Source of the DNA: an uncultured Stenotrophomonas sp.
GTDB taxonomy: Bacteria > Pseudomonadota > Gammaproteobacteria > Xanthomonadales > Xanthomonadaceae
Direction: 5' to 3'
Length of the DNA stretch: 64,000 bases
NCBI RefSeq assembly: GCF_913778665.1
Contig: NZ_CAJYVQ010000004.1
Span: forward strand, 310,001-374,000
The notes under the pieces are model-generated. The model was not told the origin of the DNA and ran no database searches. It was given only the letters and a program-made list of their open reading frames with translations. Shown here one piece after another: positions 9,682-18,904 of this stretch; position 1 is the stretch's first letter; every line of letters begins with the position of its first letter. Position numbers and translations under genes: made by a program.

Positions 9682-10884
9682 GTGTCCTTCTTTGCAAACG
9701 TGGAACTGGTCCCAGGCGACCCGATCCTGGGCCTGACCGAGGCGTACAACGCCGACAGCCGCCCGACCAAGGTCAACCTGGGTGTGGGCATCTACTACGA
9801 CGAGAGCGGCCGCATTCCGCTGCTGCGCGCCGTCAAGCAGATCGAGCAGCAGCTCGCCGCTGAAGCCAAACCGCGCGGCTACCTGCCGATCGATGGCCTG
9901 CCGGCGTACACGCAGGCGACGCGTGAGCTGGTGTTCGGCAAGGACTCGCCGCTGCTGGCCGCCGGCCGCGTCACCACCGCACAGACCGTCGGTGGCAGCG
10001 GTGCGCTGCGCGTCGGCGCCGACGTGCTGAAGAAGCTGCTGCCGCACGCCACCGTCGCGCTGAGCAACCCGAGCTGGGAAAACCACCGCGCGGTGTTCAG
10101 CGCCGCCGGTTTCGACGTGGTGGAGTACACCTATTTCGACCCGACCACCCATGGCGTCAACTTCGACGCCCTGCTGGCCGACCTGGGCAAGCTGGAAGCC
10201 GGCACCGTGGTGCTGCTGCACGCCTGCTGCCACAACCCCACCGGTGCTGACCTCACGGTCACCCAGTGGAAGCAGGTCGCCCAGCTGCTGAAGGACCGCC
10301 AGCTGTTCCCCTTCATCGACATGGCCTATCAGGGCTTCGACAAGGGCATCGAGCAGGACGGCGCCGCGGTGCGCATCATCGCCGAAGCCGGCATCGACAG
10401 CTTCATCGTCGCCAACTCGTACTCCAAGTCGTTCTCGCTGTACGGCGAGCGCGTGGGTGCGCTGTCGATGGTGGCGCCGACCGCCGCTGACGCCAAGGCC
10501 GTGCAGTCGCAGGTCAAGCGCGTGATCCGCACCATCTACTCCAGTCCGTCCACCCACGGTGCTGCGCTGGTGGCCGGCGTGCTGACCAACCCGGAACTGC
10601 GCGCGATGTGGGAGCAGGAGCTGACCGGGATGCGCGAGCGCATCCACGCCCTGCGCCAGGGCCTGGTCGAGAAACTGGCCGCGGCCGGTGCGCCGCAGTT
10701 CGGTTTCATCAACGAACAGGCCGGCATGTTCTCCTACTCCGGCCTGAGCCGTGAGCAGGTCGAACGCCTGCGCGACGAGTTCGGCATCTACGCCGTCGGC
10801 ACCGGCCGCATCTGCGTGGCCGCGCTGAACCAGAACAACCTGGAATACGTCGCCAAGGCCGTGGCCACCGTCGCCAAGGGCTGA
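9682..10884 (+). CDS. tyrB: Aromatic amino acid / aspartate aminotransferase
   Basis: 400-residue class I PLP aminotransferase of the AspC/TyrB type. The PLP lysine is in SYSKSFSLYGERVG. HACCHNPTGADLT and the C-terminal VGTGRICVAALN with the carboxylate-binding Arg are typical. I start at GTG 9682 (VSFFANVELVPGDPILGL) because family members begin with FFANV; the frame is open 29 codons further upstream without support. TyrB versus AspC specificity cannot be decided from sequence. A strong intrinsic terminator follows at 10910-10939. Confidence 0.9.
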   Translation: MSFFANVELVPGDPILGLTEAYNADSRPTKVNLGVGIYYDESGRIPLLRAVKQIEQQLAAEAKPRGYLPIDGLPAYTQATRELVFGKDSPLLAAGRVTTAQTVGGSGALRVGADVLKKLLPHATVALSNPSWENHRAVFSAAGFDVVEYTYFDPTTHGVNFDALLADLGKLEAGTVVLLHACCHNPTGADLTVTQWKQVAQLLKDRQLFPFIDMAYQGFDKGIEQDGAAVRIIAEAGIDSFIVANSYSKSFSLYGERVGALSMVAPTAADAKAVQSQVKRVIRTIYSSPSTHGAALVAGVLTNPELRAMWEQELTGMRERIHALRQGLVEKLAAAGAPQFGFINEQAGMFSYSGLSREQVERLRDEFGIYAVGTGRICVAALNQNNLEYVAKAVATVAKG

Positions 10885-10909
10885 AGCAAGGCTGCACGGG
10901 TTTGAGAGC

Positions 10910-10939
10910 AAAGGCGCCGGAAGGCGCCTTTGTTTTTTT
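10910..10939 (+). terminator. Intrinsic terminator of the aminotransferase gene
   Basis: Stem AAAGGCGCC / GGCGCCTTT (10910-10918 and 10923-10931) with loop GGAA, followed by G and seven T. It begins 25 nt after the stop codon. Confidence 0.92.
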
Positions 10940-10990
10940 GCTCCTGCTTTGCCTTTGCCACACCCTCCGCGCTCGCCGCGAACCCTGAAG

Positions 10991-11100
10991 CGCAGGGCGA
11001 GGTACACCGTGGCCAGGACCGTGAGGCGCATGGATGCGCCGACCGAGCCCCCATGGATGGGTTTACGGCGTGTCCTGGCCACGGTGTACCTCGCCCTGTG
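10991..11100. repeat. Long perfect inverted repeat with internal hairpins, upstream of fbp
   Basis: A 27-nt arm at 10993-11019 is exactly reverse-complementary to 11072-11098. Two more pairs on the outside (one G-T) give about 29 bp. The 52-nt interior holds two small hairpins, GGCGCA-TGGA-TGCGCC (11025-11040) and CCCAT-GG-ATGGG (11050-11061). The 341-bp gap 10885-11225 otherwise holds only the terminator and the fbp leader; I see no gene in it. It could be a mobile palindromic element or a structured RNA. Confidence 0.85.
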
Positions 11101-11225
11101 CCTCCATGAAGGAAGGCGCCACGAGCGCAACGCATCTGGAAACGATTACGCCTTCCCGCGCTCACGCACGGCCCCAGCATACGGGCGACAATAGGCGTTT
11201 TCCCGCTGCCGAGACCTGCCCGACC

Positions 11226-12242
11226 ATGTCCCGTACTTCGTTGACCCGCTTCCTGATCCAGGAACAGCACGCCGGCCGCATCAATGCCGACCTGCGCCAG
11301 CTGATCGCGGTCGTCGCCCGCGCCTGCACCAGCATCTCCATCGCCGTCAGCAAGGGCGCCCTCGGTGGCGTGCTCGGCGACGCCGGTACCGGCAACGTGC
11401 AGGGCGAAGCGCAGAAGAAGCTGGATGTGATCAGCAACGAGATCCTGCTCGAAGCCAACGCCTGGGGTGGCCATCTCGCCGCCTGCGCCTCGGAGGAAAT
11501 GGACCACAGCCAGCCGGTGCCGGACATCTACCCGCGCGGTGATTTCCTGCTGCTGTTCGATCCCCTCGATGGCAGCTCCAACATCGACGTCAACGTCTCC
11601 GTCGGCACCATCTTCTCGGTGCTGCGCTGCCCGACCAACGTCGAGCTGCCGGGCGATGACGCCTTCCTGCAGCCGGGCAGCAAGCAGATCGCCGCCGGCT
11701 ACTGCATCTACGGGCCCAGCACCCAGCTGGTGCTGACCGTTGGCCATGGCACCCACGCCTTCACCCTGGACCGCGAGAAGGGTGAGTTCGTGCTGACCAC
11801 CGAGAACATGCAGATCCCGGCGGCCACCCAGGAATTCGCCATCAACATGTCCAACCAGCGCCACTGGGAAGCCCCGATGCAGGCGTACGTCGGCGATCTG
11901 CTGGCCGGCAGGGAAGGCGCGCGCGGCAAGAACTTCAACATGCGCTGGATCGCCAGCATGGTCGCCGACGTGCATCGCATCCTGACCCGCGGCGGCATCT
12001 TCATCTACCCGTGGGACAAGAAGGATCCGTCCAAGGCCGGCAAGCTGCGCCTGATGTACGAAGCCAACCCGATGGGCCTGCTGGTCGAGCAGGCCGGCGG
12101 CGCCGCCTGGACCGGCCGCGAGCGCATCCTCGACATCCAGCCCGACCAGCTGCACCAGCGCGTGCCGGTGTTCCTCGGCTCGCGCGAGGAAGTGGCCGAA
12201 GCCGTGCGCTACCACCACGCGCACGACGAAACGCAGGGCTGA
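11226..12242 (+). CDS. fbp: Fructose-1,6-bisphosphatase class I
   Basis: 338-residue class I FBPase, the gluconeogenic enzyme that hydrolyses fructose 1,6-bisphosphate. The metal-site block [20 protein letters not shown] (Asp-Pro-Leu-Asp-Gly-Ser) and the C-terminal [21 protein letters not shown] are diagnostic. I start at ATG 11226 ([13 protein letters not shown]), where family homology begins; the frame is open 64 codons further upstream. It stands alone between the structured inverted repeat and a 2OG-Fe(II) oxygenase gene. Confidence 0.96.
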   Translation: MSRTSLTRFLIQEQHAGRINADLRQLIAVVARACTSISIAVSKGALGGVLGDAGTGNVQGEAQKKLDVISNEILLEANAWGGHLAACASEEMDHSQPVPDIYPRGDFLLLFDPLDGSSNIDVNVSVGTIFSVLRCPTNVELPGDDAFLQPGSKQIAAGYCIYGPSTQLVLTVGHGTHAFTLDREKGEFVLTTENMQIPAATQEFAINMSNQRHWEAPMQAYVGDLLAGREGARGKNFNMRWIASMVADVHRILTRGGIFIYPWDKKDPSKAGKLRLMYEANPMGLLVEQAGGAAWTGRERILDIQPDQLHQRVPVFLGSREEVAEAVRYHHAHDETQG

Positions 12243-12350
12243 TGGGCGGTTGCCTGACGGCGGTCATGGCAGATCGATGACATGACCGTGGGGTGACACC
12301 GAGGGCGGCAAACGGCACCATCAAACCGTTGCCGCCTAAGGAATGCACGC

Positions 12351-13058
12351 ATGCACGAGCAGGGCCCGGTCGATTTCATCGAAGTCATCCACAACGCCGT
12401 CCCCAGCGAGGTCTGCGCGGCCATCGTTGAACGCCTGCGCGCCACGCGTGGCCTGCAGCCCGGTGCCGTGGGCAGTGGCGTGTTCCCGGAACTCAAGCAC
12501 AGCAAGGATCTGCGCATCAGTGGCCTGGACGGCTGGCAGGATGTCGACCAGCAGCTGCAGATCGCGGTGTTCAACGGCCTGCTGACTTATCTACGCCGTT
12601 ATCCACAGGCGTTGATTGCGCCGCTGATGTTGCAGATCCAGGACAGCAACGGCCAACCGCGACGCCTGTCTGCCGAGGACTTTCCCGACATGCCGCAGCA
12701 GCAGCTGGCCGACCTGGCCCGCACCTGCCTGCGCCCGGGCGCCATCAACCTGCAGTGGTATGCGGCGGGCGAGGGCGGTTACCCGTACTGGCACTGCGAG
12801 CTGTACCCGAAGGACGCACAGGCCGAGACCCTGCATCGGCACGTGCTGTGGACGCTGTACCTCAACGACGAGTTCGAAGAGGGGGAAACCGAGTTCCTGT
12901 TCCAGGAGCGGAAGATCGCACCACGCACCGGTAGCCTGCTGATCGCGCCGACCGCGTTCACCCACACTCATCGTGGCAACCGGCCACAGGGCGGCGACAA
13001 GTTCATCGCCACCAGCTGGATCCTGTTCCAGAGTGCGCAGAAGTTGTTTGGGGGGTAA
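12351..13058 (+). CDS. 2-oxoglutarate/Fe(II)-dependent oxygenase superfamily protein
   Basis: 235 residues with a prolyl-hydroxylase-like double-stranded beta-helix. A candidate facial triad is visible: His near YPYWHCELYP with a downstream acidic residue, and a distal His in PTAFTHTHRGNRPQ followed by GDKFIATSW for 2-oxoglutarate binding. ATG at 12351 follows AAGGA (12338-12342). The 108-bp gap behind it holds an imperfect hairpin (about 12304-12336). The substrate is unknown; related proteins hydroxylate proteins or small molecules. Confidence 0.75.
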   Translation: MHEQGPVDFIEVIHNAVPSEVCAAIVERLRATRGLQPGAVGSGVFPELKHSKDLRISGLDGWQDVDQQLQIAVFNGLLTYLRRYPQALIAPLMLQIQDSNGQPRRLSAEDFPDMPQQQLADLARTCLRPGAINLQWYAAGEGGYPYWHCELYPKDAQAETLHRHVLWTLYLNDEFEEGETEFLFQERKIAPRTGSLLIAPTAFTHTHRGNRPQGGDKFIATSWILFQSAQKLFGG

Positions 13059-13077
13059 AGGTCGAGCGTGCTCGACG

Positions 13078-13260
13078 CTATCGAGGGCGGCGGCGATAGA
13101 GAATCCCGCCCGCCACAGCGCCGAACACCGCCACACCGAAGCCAACGAGCTCTTCTTCTCCAAGCGCGTCGCCCGACATCAGCTTGCCGGCCGTCAGCAG
13201 CAGAACGTTCAATGGGAGCATCCACAAGAACGCGATGCCAAGCCAGTAGATGATCTTCAT
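13078..13260 (-). CDS. Small two-helix membrane protein, function unknown
   Basis: 60 residues with two hydrophobic segments (about 4-25 and 38-54) separated by an acidic loop GDALGEEE, and a C-terminal RRRPR. It is the last of three leftward genes of unknown function, starting 10 nt after the stop of the secreted protein gene upstream, so the two are probably cotranscribed. I recognise no family. Confidence 0.6.
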   Translation of the reverse strand: MKIIYWLGIAFLWMLPLNVLLLTAGKLMSGDALGEEELVGFGVAVFGAVAGGILYRRRPR

Positions 13261-13269
13261 TTCATGCGC

Positions 13270-14208
13270 TCATTGATCCGGATACATCGACTTGAACCAG
13301 TAGGCGGATCTGTTCCTCATCCATGTGCTGAATTCTGTCGTCTCCAGTTCCCGCAGCTGGCGCATGTCTATTCCATAGCGTTGGAACAGCGCAATAAGCT
13401 CCCTCATACCGTCCTCATCCACAGCCGACGGATCAACAGAGACGTTGATCGTTCTGAGAAAGCCCTCAACAGACACCACGCCCGATGTATTACTCAACCT
13501 GGAGAAGAATGCATCCTCGTCCAGTCGTGAGTAGAACCTCAGGGAATCAATTTCTATTTTCAGCATAGCCAGTCGTTGCGGAAGTGGTTGCGTGCAGGCT
13601 GTTCCATTCGGCTCTCCGGCGGGTCCAAAGGATCGCCAGAGATTGCCGTCGCCGCCTTGCCAGGCACTGAGCTTCTCGACCGGGATTTCCTTGAGTTGAC
13701 AGGTGAACTGGAGATGGAAAGAACGGGCTTCTTTCCGATAGCTGTTCCATCCAACGGCCGTCACTTTGACTTCGATCCGACTATCGCCCTTGTGCGGCTG
13801 GTGTAGTTCGACATCCGCCGAATCGGACAGCCAGTAGTCTCCCTTGTGCGCGAGGCCTGCGCCGCCACTGGTCAACCGCGCATCCACTACCTCCGGCATT
13901 CCTTCGGACGAAGGCGTGTATCCCTTCAGGCTGCCGGTGATCTTGGTGAACTGCTGGGAATCGATCACGCCCGGCGACTCCGAGAAGAGGCGCAGCAGAA
14001 GGAGCGTGTCAGTGCCCTTGCGCACTAACTGACCTGTGTTTGCCGTCCACAGATGTTGCTCGAACTCATCCAGGCCGGCAGGCATATCAGTGGCAGTCGA
14101 TGCCTGCGGAACGGCGACGCATTCGTGAATGGCGCGGGCCTGTACCTGCAGGGTCACAAGGGTTAGAAGGAGAGCGCTGGCCGGAAGGCAACACAGGCGT
14201 TTCATCAT
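13270..14208 (-). CDS. Secreted protein of unknown function (312 aa)
   Basis: Signal peptide of about 25 residues (MMKRLCCLPASALLLTLVTL, cleavage near VQA-RA). The mature protein is soluble and mixed in composition, with scattered cysteines that could form disulfides. The DNA is visibly less G+C-rich than the flanking genes and uses more A/T-ending codons, which suggests accessory origin. It lies between another secreted orphan (14230-14838) and a small membrane protein (13078-13260). I recognise no catalytic motif or family. Confidence 0.65.
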   Translation of the reverse strand: MMKRLCCLPASALLLTLVTLQVQARAIHECVAVPQASTATDMPAGLDEFEQHLWTANTGQLVRKGTDTLLLLRLFSESPGVIDSQQFTKITGSLKGYTPSSEGMPEVVDARLTSGGAGLAHKGDYWLSDSADVELHQPHKGDSRIEVKVTAVGWNSYRKEARSFHLQFTCQLKEIPVEKLSAWQGGDGNLWRSFGPAGEPNGTACTQPLPQRLAMLKIEIDSLRFYSRLDEDAFFSRLSNTSGVVSVEGFLRTINVSVDPSAVDEDGMRELIALFQRYGIDMRQLRELETTEFSTWMRNRSAYWFKSMYPDQ

Positions 14209-14229
14209 GTGGACACCGCTGATTCGAAT

Positions 14230-14838
14230 TCAGTCACGCGAGCGATTGGCAGGATGTGCCTGATCAAAAGGGGATGCGTCGGAGTCATGTGCTCCCGTCC
14301 ATGCATCGAGGCCCTGCATCTGCAGGGGCGAGGCTTTCAGGCGCTCTGATAGCTGGATCGGTGCATCACATTGATCTCGCCATTGCAGTGGGCTTGCGGA
14401 GCGGAGCGTTGCATCGACCTGGAGCTCGATGCCGGAATCTCCGGCGGAAACAACGATAATCTGCCCTGCGATCGGCACTGCGTAGCAGCCCGTCTTTCCG
14501 GCAAATGCGCTGGATCCACTGCTATGAAACAGCCAAACGCGATCGTCGGAGACAGCGAACCGGTCACCTGCTTTCGCGTCAGCGGGGAGCTGGATCGTGA
14601 GCTTGCTGAAAGTGGAACGGTCGCGCCACCACGACGAACGGAATCGTCTCAGCCCGATCACACGGCTGTTGCCGGCAACGATCTGGTGACAGGCAAAGAG
14701 CCGCTGGCGCGGCTCGACCGTAAGGCAGCTGGGGTCGCGCATGGCAGCGTCTTCAACCACAAACGCACGGGCAGCCTCTGCATCGGCACCACAGACAAAC
14801 AGAAACGCGCCACAGCTGAAAGCAGATAGCCACTTCAT
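14230..14838 (-). CDS. Secreted protein of unknown function (202 aa)
   Basis: Signal peptide MKWLSAFSCGAFLFVCGADA with cleavage near AEA-AR. The mature part has three or four cysteines and a hydrophobic beta-rich middle (QIIVVSAGDSGIELQVDATL). It precedes 13270-14208 by 21 nt, so the two secreted proteins are probably one transcription unit with the small membrane protein. Base composition is lower in G+C than the surroundings, as in its neighbour. No family recognised. Confidence 0.62.
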   Translation of the reverse strand: MKWLSAFSCGAFLFVCGADAEAARAFVVEDAAMRDPSCLTVEPRQRLFACHQIVAGNSRVIGLRRFRSSWWRDRSTFSKLTIQLPADAKAGDRFAVSDDRVWLFHSSGSSAFAGKTGCYAVPIAGQIIVVSAGDSGIELQVDATLRSASPLQWRDQCDAPIQLSERLKASPLQMQGLDAWTGAHDSDASPFDQAHPANRSRD

Positions 14839-14977
14839 GGGCGAACTGATTCATCGTCAAGCGAACGGAATTGCACCGTCGCTGATCGTAGGTCATCCAT
14901 CTGCATCCTTCCCTGGCTTGCAGGCCATCCGGCCAAGCGCAGATTGTTGCCGGTAAGTCAGGCAGCGGTCCAGCGTT

Positions 14978-16069
14978 CTAGAACAGACTTCCCTGCGGTG
15001 ATTCGCTGCGCGGCGGCAACGGCTTCAGGAACCGGCTGCAATCCAGCTTCGGCCAATGGCTGTTCTGCGCATTGAAGCCGAGACGCTTTCGCGCCAGCTT
15101 GAAGCGGTTGTTCAACAGATCGGCATACACGCCCTGGCCACGCATGCGCGTGCCGAACTGGCTGTCGTAGTCCTTGCCGCCGCGCAACTGCTGGATGGTA
15201 CTCATCACATGCGCGGCGCGATCGGGATGATGGGTGTCCAGCCAGTCGCGGAACAGCGGTGCTACTTCAAGCGGCAGGCGCAGCAGCACGTAGCCTGCTG
15301 TACTGGCGCCGGCGTCATGTGCGGCCTCCAGCACGGCCTCCAGTTCGCTGTCGTTGATCCAAGGAATCACCGGCGCCACCATCACGCCAACCGGAATGCC
15401 AGCCCCATGCAGGCGCTTCATCGCGCGCAGTCGTGCATGCGGCGCCGACGCGCGTGGTTCCAGCTTCGCGGAAAGATGCGGGTCCAGCGAGGTCACCGAG
15501 ACGTGCACGCTGACCAGGTTCTCCGCCGCCAGCGGTGCGAGCAGATCGATATCGCGCTCGACCAGCGCATTCTTGGTGATCAACGAGAACGGATGCTTGG
15601 TCTCCAGCATCACTTCGATCAGCTGGCGGGTCAGCTTGAACTTACGTTCGATCGGCTGATACGCATCGGTGTTGATGCCCAGCGCGATCGGCTGCGGCAC
15701 GTAGCCCGGCTTCGACAGCTCCTTGCGCAGCAGTTGCGGCGCATTGGTCTTGGCGAACAGCTTGGTTTCGAAATCCAGGCCCGGCGACAGATTCAGATAG
15801 GCGTGCGAGGGACGCGCGAAGCAGTAGGAGCAGCCGTGCTCGCAACCGCGGTAGGGATTCACCGATTGACTGAAGCCGACGTCGGGCGAGTTGTTGCGGG
15901 TGATGATGCTGCGTGCGGTCTCGGCGCGCACTTCGGTGCGCAGGCGTGGGGCGAGAAACTCCTCGCTCTCGTCCATCGCCCAGCCGTCGTCCACCGCCTC
16001 GCTGACGGTGCTTTCAAAGCGCCCGGCAAGGTGGGACGTGGAACCTCGGCCCTTGATCGCGATACCCAT
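14978..16069 (-). CDS. Radical SAM protein, PA0069 / Rv2578c type
   Basis: 363 residues. The 4Fe-4S cysteines are Cys76, Cys80 and Cys83 in GCEHGCSYC, the CxxxCxxC of radical SAM enzymes. The surrounding YRGCEHGCSYCFARPSH and GINTDAYQPIE match the PA0069 family, related to spore photoproduct lyase-like proteins. The reaction is unknown; a DNA- or RNA-modifying role is only inferred. It is separated from its downstream neighbour pdxJ by a SMAG dimer. Confidence 0.85.
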   Translation of the reverse strand: MGIAIKGRGSTSHLAGRFESTVSEAVDDGWAMDESEEFLAPRLRTEVRAETARSIITRNNSPDVGFSQSVNPYRGCEHGCSYCFARPSHAYLNLSPGLDFETKLFAKTNAPQLLRKELSKPGYVPQPIALGINTDAYQPIERKFKLTRQLIEVMLETKHPFSLITKNALVERDIDLLAPLAAENLVSVHVSVTSLDPHLSAKLEPRASAPHARLRAMKRLHGAGIPVGVMVAPVIPWINDSELEAVLEAAHDAGASTAGYVLLRLPLEVAPLFRDWLDTHHPDRAAHVMSTIQQLRGGKDYDSQFGTRMRGQGVYADLLNNRFKLARKRLGFNAQNSHWPKLDCSRFLKPLPPRSESPQGSLF

Positions 16070-16137
16070 GCCCGCAGGGTACGCCGCGCCTGTCTCAATG
16101 ACTGCGACGGTCGCCTGAAGGATTCAGGGCGGTGCTG

Positions 16138-16203
16138 AGCCGAGCATGGGCTCGGCTCTACAGTTCATGCAGAGACCTTGTAGAGCCGAGCCTACGCTCG
16201 GCT
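16138..16203. repeat. SMAG dimer, diverging heads
   Basis: First unit AGCCGAGC...GCTCGGCTCTAC (16138-16161), second unit GTAGAGCCGAGC...GCTCGGCT (16180-16203). The GTAG heads face each other across an 18-nt centre. It lies between pdxJ and the radical SAM gene. Confidence 0.87.
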
Positions 16204-16214
16204 GCATCCATCGG

Positions 16215-16958
16215 TCACAGCAGCGCCAGGTAGCCCCGCACCGTGGCATCCAGCCCGTCATACAGCGCCTCGCCGATCAGCGCGTGGCCGATCGACACTT
16301 CCAGCACGTCCGGCACGTTCGCCAGGAAGTCGCGCAGGTTGTCCTGCGACAGGTCGTGGCCGGCGTTGACGCCCAGCCCCACCGCCTGCGCGCGGCGTGC
16401 GGCGGTGGCGAACAGCGCCAGCATCGCCTCGGCATCACCGGCGGCGTGCGCTTCGGCATAGGGGCCGGTATACAGCTCGATGCGGTCGGCACCGACTTCA
16501 GCTGCCTGCTCCAGTAGCGGGTTGCCGGCGTCGACGAACAGGCTGACGCGGCAGCCCAACGCTTTCAGTTCGGCCACCAGCGGGCGCAGGCGCTCGCCGT
16601 CACGTTCGAAGTCGAAGCCATGGTCCGACGTGATCTGCCCATCGCCATCCGGCACCAGGGTGGCCTGCGCCGGGCGGGTCTGCGCGCATAGCGGCAGCAG
16701 CCCTGGGTAGCCCGCGCGCGGCGGCGCGAACGGGTTGCCTTCGATGTTGAACTCGACGCCGCGCGCGCCGGTCAGCGTGGACAGGGCCAGCACGTCCTCG
16801 GCGGTGATGTGGCGGCGGTCCGGCCGCGGGTGCACGGTGATGCCATGCGCGCCGGCGTCCAGGCAGGCCTGGGCGGCACGCAGCACGTCCGGTTCGGCAC
16901 CGCCGCGCGAATTGCGCAGGACGGCGATCTTGTTGACGTTGACGCTGAGCTGGGTCAT
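16215..16958 (-). CDS. pdxJ: Pyridoxine 5'-phosphate synthase
   Basis: 247-residue PdxJ, which condenses 1-deoxy-xylulose 5-phosphate with 3-amino-2-oxopropyl phosphate to make PNP (vitamin B6). Family blocks are [42 protein letters not shown] and [13 protein letters not shown]. It follows a small membrane protein gene by 9 nt and is probably the last gene of a cls-membrane protein-pdxJ unit. In Xanthomonas, pdxJ also lies next to the tonB-exbB-exbD1-exbD2 cluster. Confidence 0.96.
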   Translation of the reverse strand: MTQLSVNVNKIAVLRNSRGGAEPDVLRAAQACLDAGAHGITVHPRPDRRHITAEDVLALSTLTGARGVEFNIEGNPFAPPRAGYPGLLPLCAQTRPAQATLVPDGDGQITSDHGFDFERDGERLRPLVAELKALGCRVSLFVDAGNPLLEQAAEVGADRIELYTGPYAEAHAAGDAEAMLALFATAARRAQAVGLGVNAGHDLSQDNLRDFLANVPDVLEVSIGHALIGEALYDGLDATVRGYLALL

Positions 16959-16967
16959 GGAACGGAA

Positions 16968-17237
16968 CTACTGGGAAAGAGGGGACGGATCATGCTCGTC
17001 GGGGTCGGCGCTGCGACGTGCCTGGGCCTGCTCGCGCAGGCGGCGCAGTTCCTCGGCGTCCACCAGGGTGGCAGGATCGCGCTGAAGGTCGCCGAAGCGC
17101 GCGACGTAGCGGCCCCGCACCCAGGCCAGCAGCAGGGCCAGGGCGGCCAGCAGGCACAGGGTCATCAGCCCGGGGCTGGGCGTCTTCAGGGCGAAGGCAA
17201 AGCAGCCCAGCGCCAGCAGCAGGTACAACCAGTACAT
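16968..17237 (-). CDS. Small membrane protein between cls and pdxJ
   Basis: 89 residues. Two hydrophobic helices at about 1-20 and 25-42 are followed by a charged helical tail (DAEELRRLREQAQARR). I start at the ATG of MYWLYLL (17237); the open frame extends further but crosses the end of cls in another frame. Gaps of 9 nt to pdxJ and 40 nt to cls suggest one transcription unit. No known family recognised. Confidence 0.68.
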   Translation of the reverse strand: MYWLYLLLALGCFAFALKTPSPGLMTLCLLAALALLLAWVRGRYVARFGDLQRDPATLVDAEELRRLREQAQARRSADPDEHDPSPLSQ

Positions 17238-17277
17238 AGTCGGGCTCCCCGGGTAATCGCCGCAGTGTAGCGCTGCG

Positions 17278-18738
17278 TTACAGCAGCGGCGAGGCCAGCC
17301 GGGCAAAGGCCTCGGGCAGGCGGTGCAGCCACAGCGAACGGCCGGCCTGGTCGTGGACCCGGGTCGCCCGCTCGAACTCGCCCTGCAGCAGCTCGGCCAG
17401 CTCGGCAACGCGGTCACGGTCGCTGATCATCATCGACAGCTCGAAGTTCAGGCGGAAGCTGCGATGGTCGAAGTTGGCGCTGCCGACGATGCAGACCTCG
17501 TCATCGGCGATGAAGGCCTTGGTATGCAGCATGCGGGGGCCATACTCGTAGATCTTCACGCCGGCATGCAGCAGCTCGTCGAAGTAGGAGCGTGCGGCCT
17601 GGGTGACGAACCAGGAGTCGCTCATCTTCGGTACCAGCAGGCGGACGTCCAGTCCGCCCAGCGCGGCTGAGGTCAGTGCCATCCGCGCCGCTTCGCCGGG
17701 CACGAAGTAGGGCGTCACCAGCCAGACCCGTTCGTGGGCCTCCTGGATCGCCGCCACGTGCAGCCGATGGATGGTTTCCCAGCCGGAGTCTGGCCCGGAG
17801 ACCAGCACCTGGGCGTTGATCGGGCCATGGGCGCGCAACGGCATCTCGGCGGGCCAGAGGCGGGCGATGTCCATCTGCGAAGGATCCTGGCCGCTGGCGT
17901 AGAGCCAGTCTTCGGCGAACACCAGCTGCAGGCTGCGCACCACGTGGCCGCGGATCCGCATGTGCAGGTCGCGGTAGGCGTCGGGCCGGCGGCTTTCGTC
18001 CTCCTCGTCGGTGATGTTGATACCACCGGTAAAGGCCAGGCGACCATCGATGATCACCAGCTTGCGGTGGGTACGCAGATTCAGCCACGGGCGCTTGAAG
18101 GGCTTCAGCAGTTGCCGCGGATGGAACCAGATGGCCTCGCCGCCGGCGTCCAGCAACGGTTGCAGGAAGCGGCGGGGCAGGGCGGAGGATCCCACGGCAT
18201 CCAGCAGCAGGCGCACCTGCACGCCCGCACGGGCGCGTTCGACCAGGGCATCGCGCAGCGCGGTGCCGGCGTGGTCCGGATTGAAGATGTAGTACTCCAG
18301 GTGCACGTGATCACGTGCCTGCGCGATCGCGTCAAGCAGCGCCGCGTAGGTGGCGGCTCCATCCACCAGCCAGGTCACTTCGGTGGCGCTGCTCGGCGCC
18401 AGGCCGGTGGTGGCCTGGGCGATCTTGGCCAGTTCGGTGCAATCAGCATCGGGCGGGCAGACGTCGCTGTAGTGCTCCATGCCCGAACGCGCACGGCCAC
18501 GGCGCAAGCGCTGCCGCTTCACCTTCTGCGGGCCAAGCAGGTAGTAGATGAACAAGCCGAGATAGGGCAGCAGCGCCAGCGACAGGATCCAGCTCAGCGT
18601 GGCCACCGGTTCGCGCTTCTGCAGCATGATCCAGCCTGCCAGCGCGAACAGATACAGCAGGTAGGCCGCCGCCAGGATCGTGCCGAGATGAGCGATGCCG
18701 TCGAGCCAGTGGCGCAGGGAGTCGAAGAGGGCGAGCAT
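17278..18738 (-). CDS. cls: Cardiolipin synthase
   Basis: 486-residue phospholipase-D-superfamily cardiolipin synthase of the ClsA type. Two N-terminal membrane helices (about 14-32 and 40-60) are followed by two HKD motifs: HRKLVIIDGRLAFTGG and HTKAFIADDE with downstream GSANFDHRS. It joins two phosphatidylglycerols to form cardiolipin at the inner membrane. I start at ATG 18738 (LALFDSLRHW); the frame is open upstream but the region resembles a leader. A strong terminator at 18836-18864 separates it from exbD2. Confidence 0.93.
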   Translation of the reverse strand: MLALFDSLRHWLDGIAHLGTILAAAYLLYLFALAGWIMLQKREPVATLSWILSLALLPYLGLFIYYLLGPQKVKRQRLRRGRARSGMEHYSDVCPPDADCTELAKIAQATTGLAPSSATEVTWLVDGAATYAALLDAIAQARDHVHLEYYIFNPDHAGTALRDALVERARAGVQVRLLLDAVGSSALPRRFLQPLLDAGGEAIWFHPRQLLKPFKRPWLNLRTHRKLVIIDGRLAFTGGINITDEEDESRRPDAYRDLHMRIRGHVVRSLQLVFAEDWLYASGQDPSQMDIARLWPAEMPLRAHGPINAQVLVSGPDSGWETIHRLHVAAIQEAHERVWLVTPYFVPGEAARMALTSAALGGLDVRLLVPKMSDSWFVTQAARSYFDELLHAGVKIYEYGPRMLHTKAFIADDEVCIVGSANFDHRSFRLNFELSMMISDRDRVAELAELLQGEFERATRVHDQAGRSLWLHRLPEAFARLASPLL

Positions 18739-18835
18739 CCGCCGATCATAGCGGGCGCGTGCAGCCGGAGGGGGGACCGATCGCTTGTCGGCCGGAAAAG
18801 GAATCTGCCCAACATTAGCGGCGCGATGAGCGCAC

Positions 18836-18864
18836 AAAAAAAGACGCCCCTGTTTCCAGGGGCG
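18836..18864 (-). terminator. Intrinsic terminator downstream of exbD2
   Basis: On the minus strand: stem CGCCCCTG / CAGGGGCG (18845-18864) with a 4-nt loop, followed by a tract of seven T (18836-18842). It ends the tonB-exbB-exbD1-exbD2 cluster. Confidence 0.92.
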
Positions 18865-18904
18865 CCTGCAGTCGCGTCATGACTGTTGTGTTGCGGTGTA
18901 GCGA

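Noticed and set aside
12304..12336. Imperfect hairpin GGCGGCAAACGG / CCGTTGCCGCC between fbp and the oxygenase gene
   Set aside because: It has a bulge and no T-run and lies just before the ribosome-binding site of the next gene, so I do not call it a terminator.
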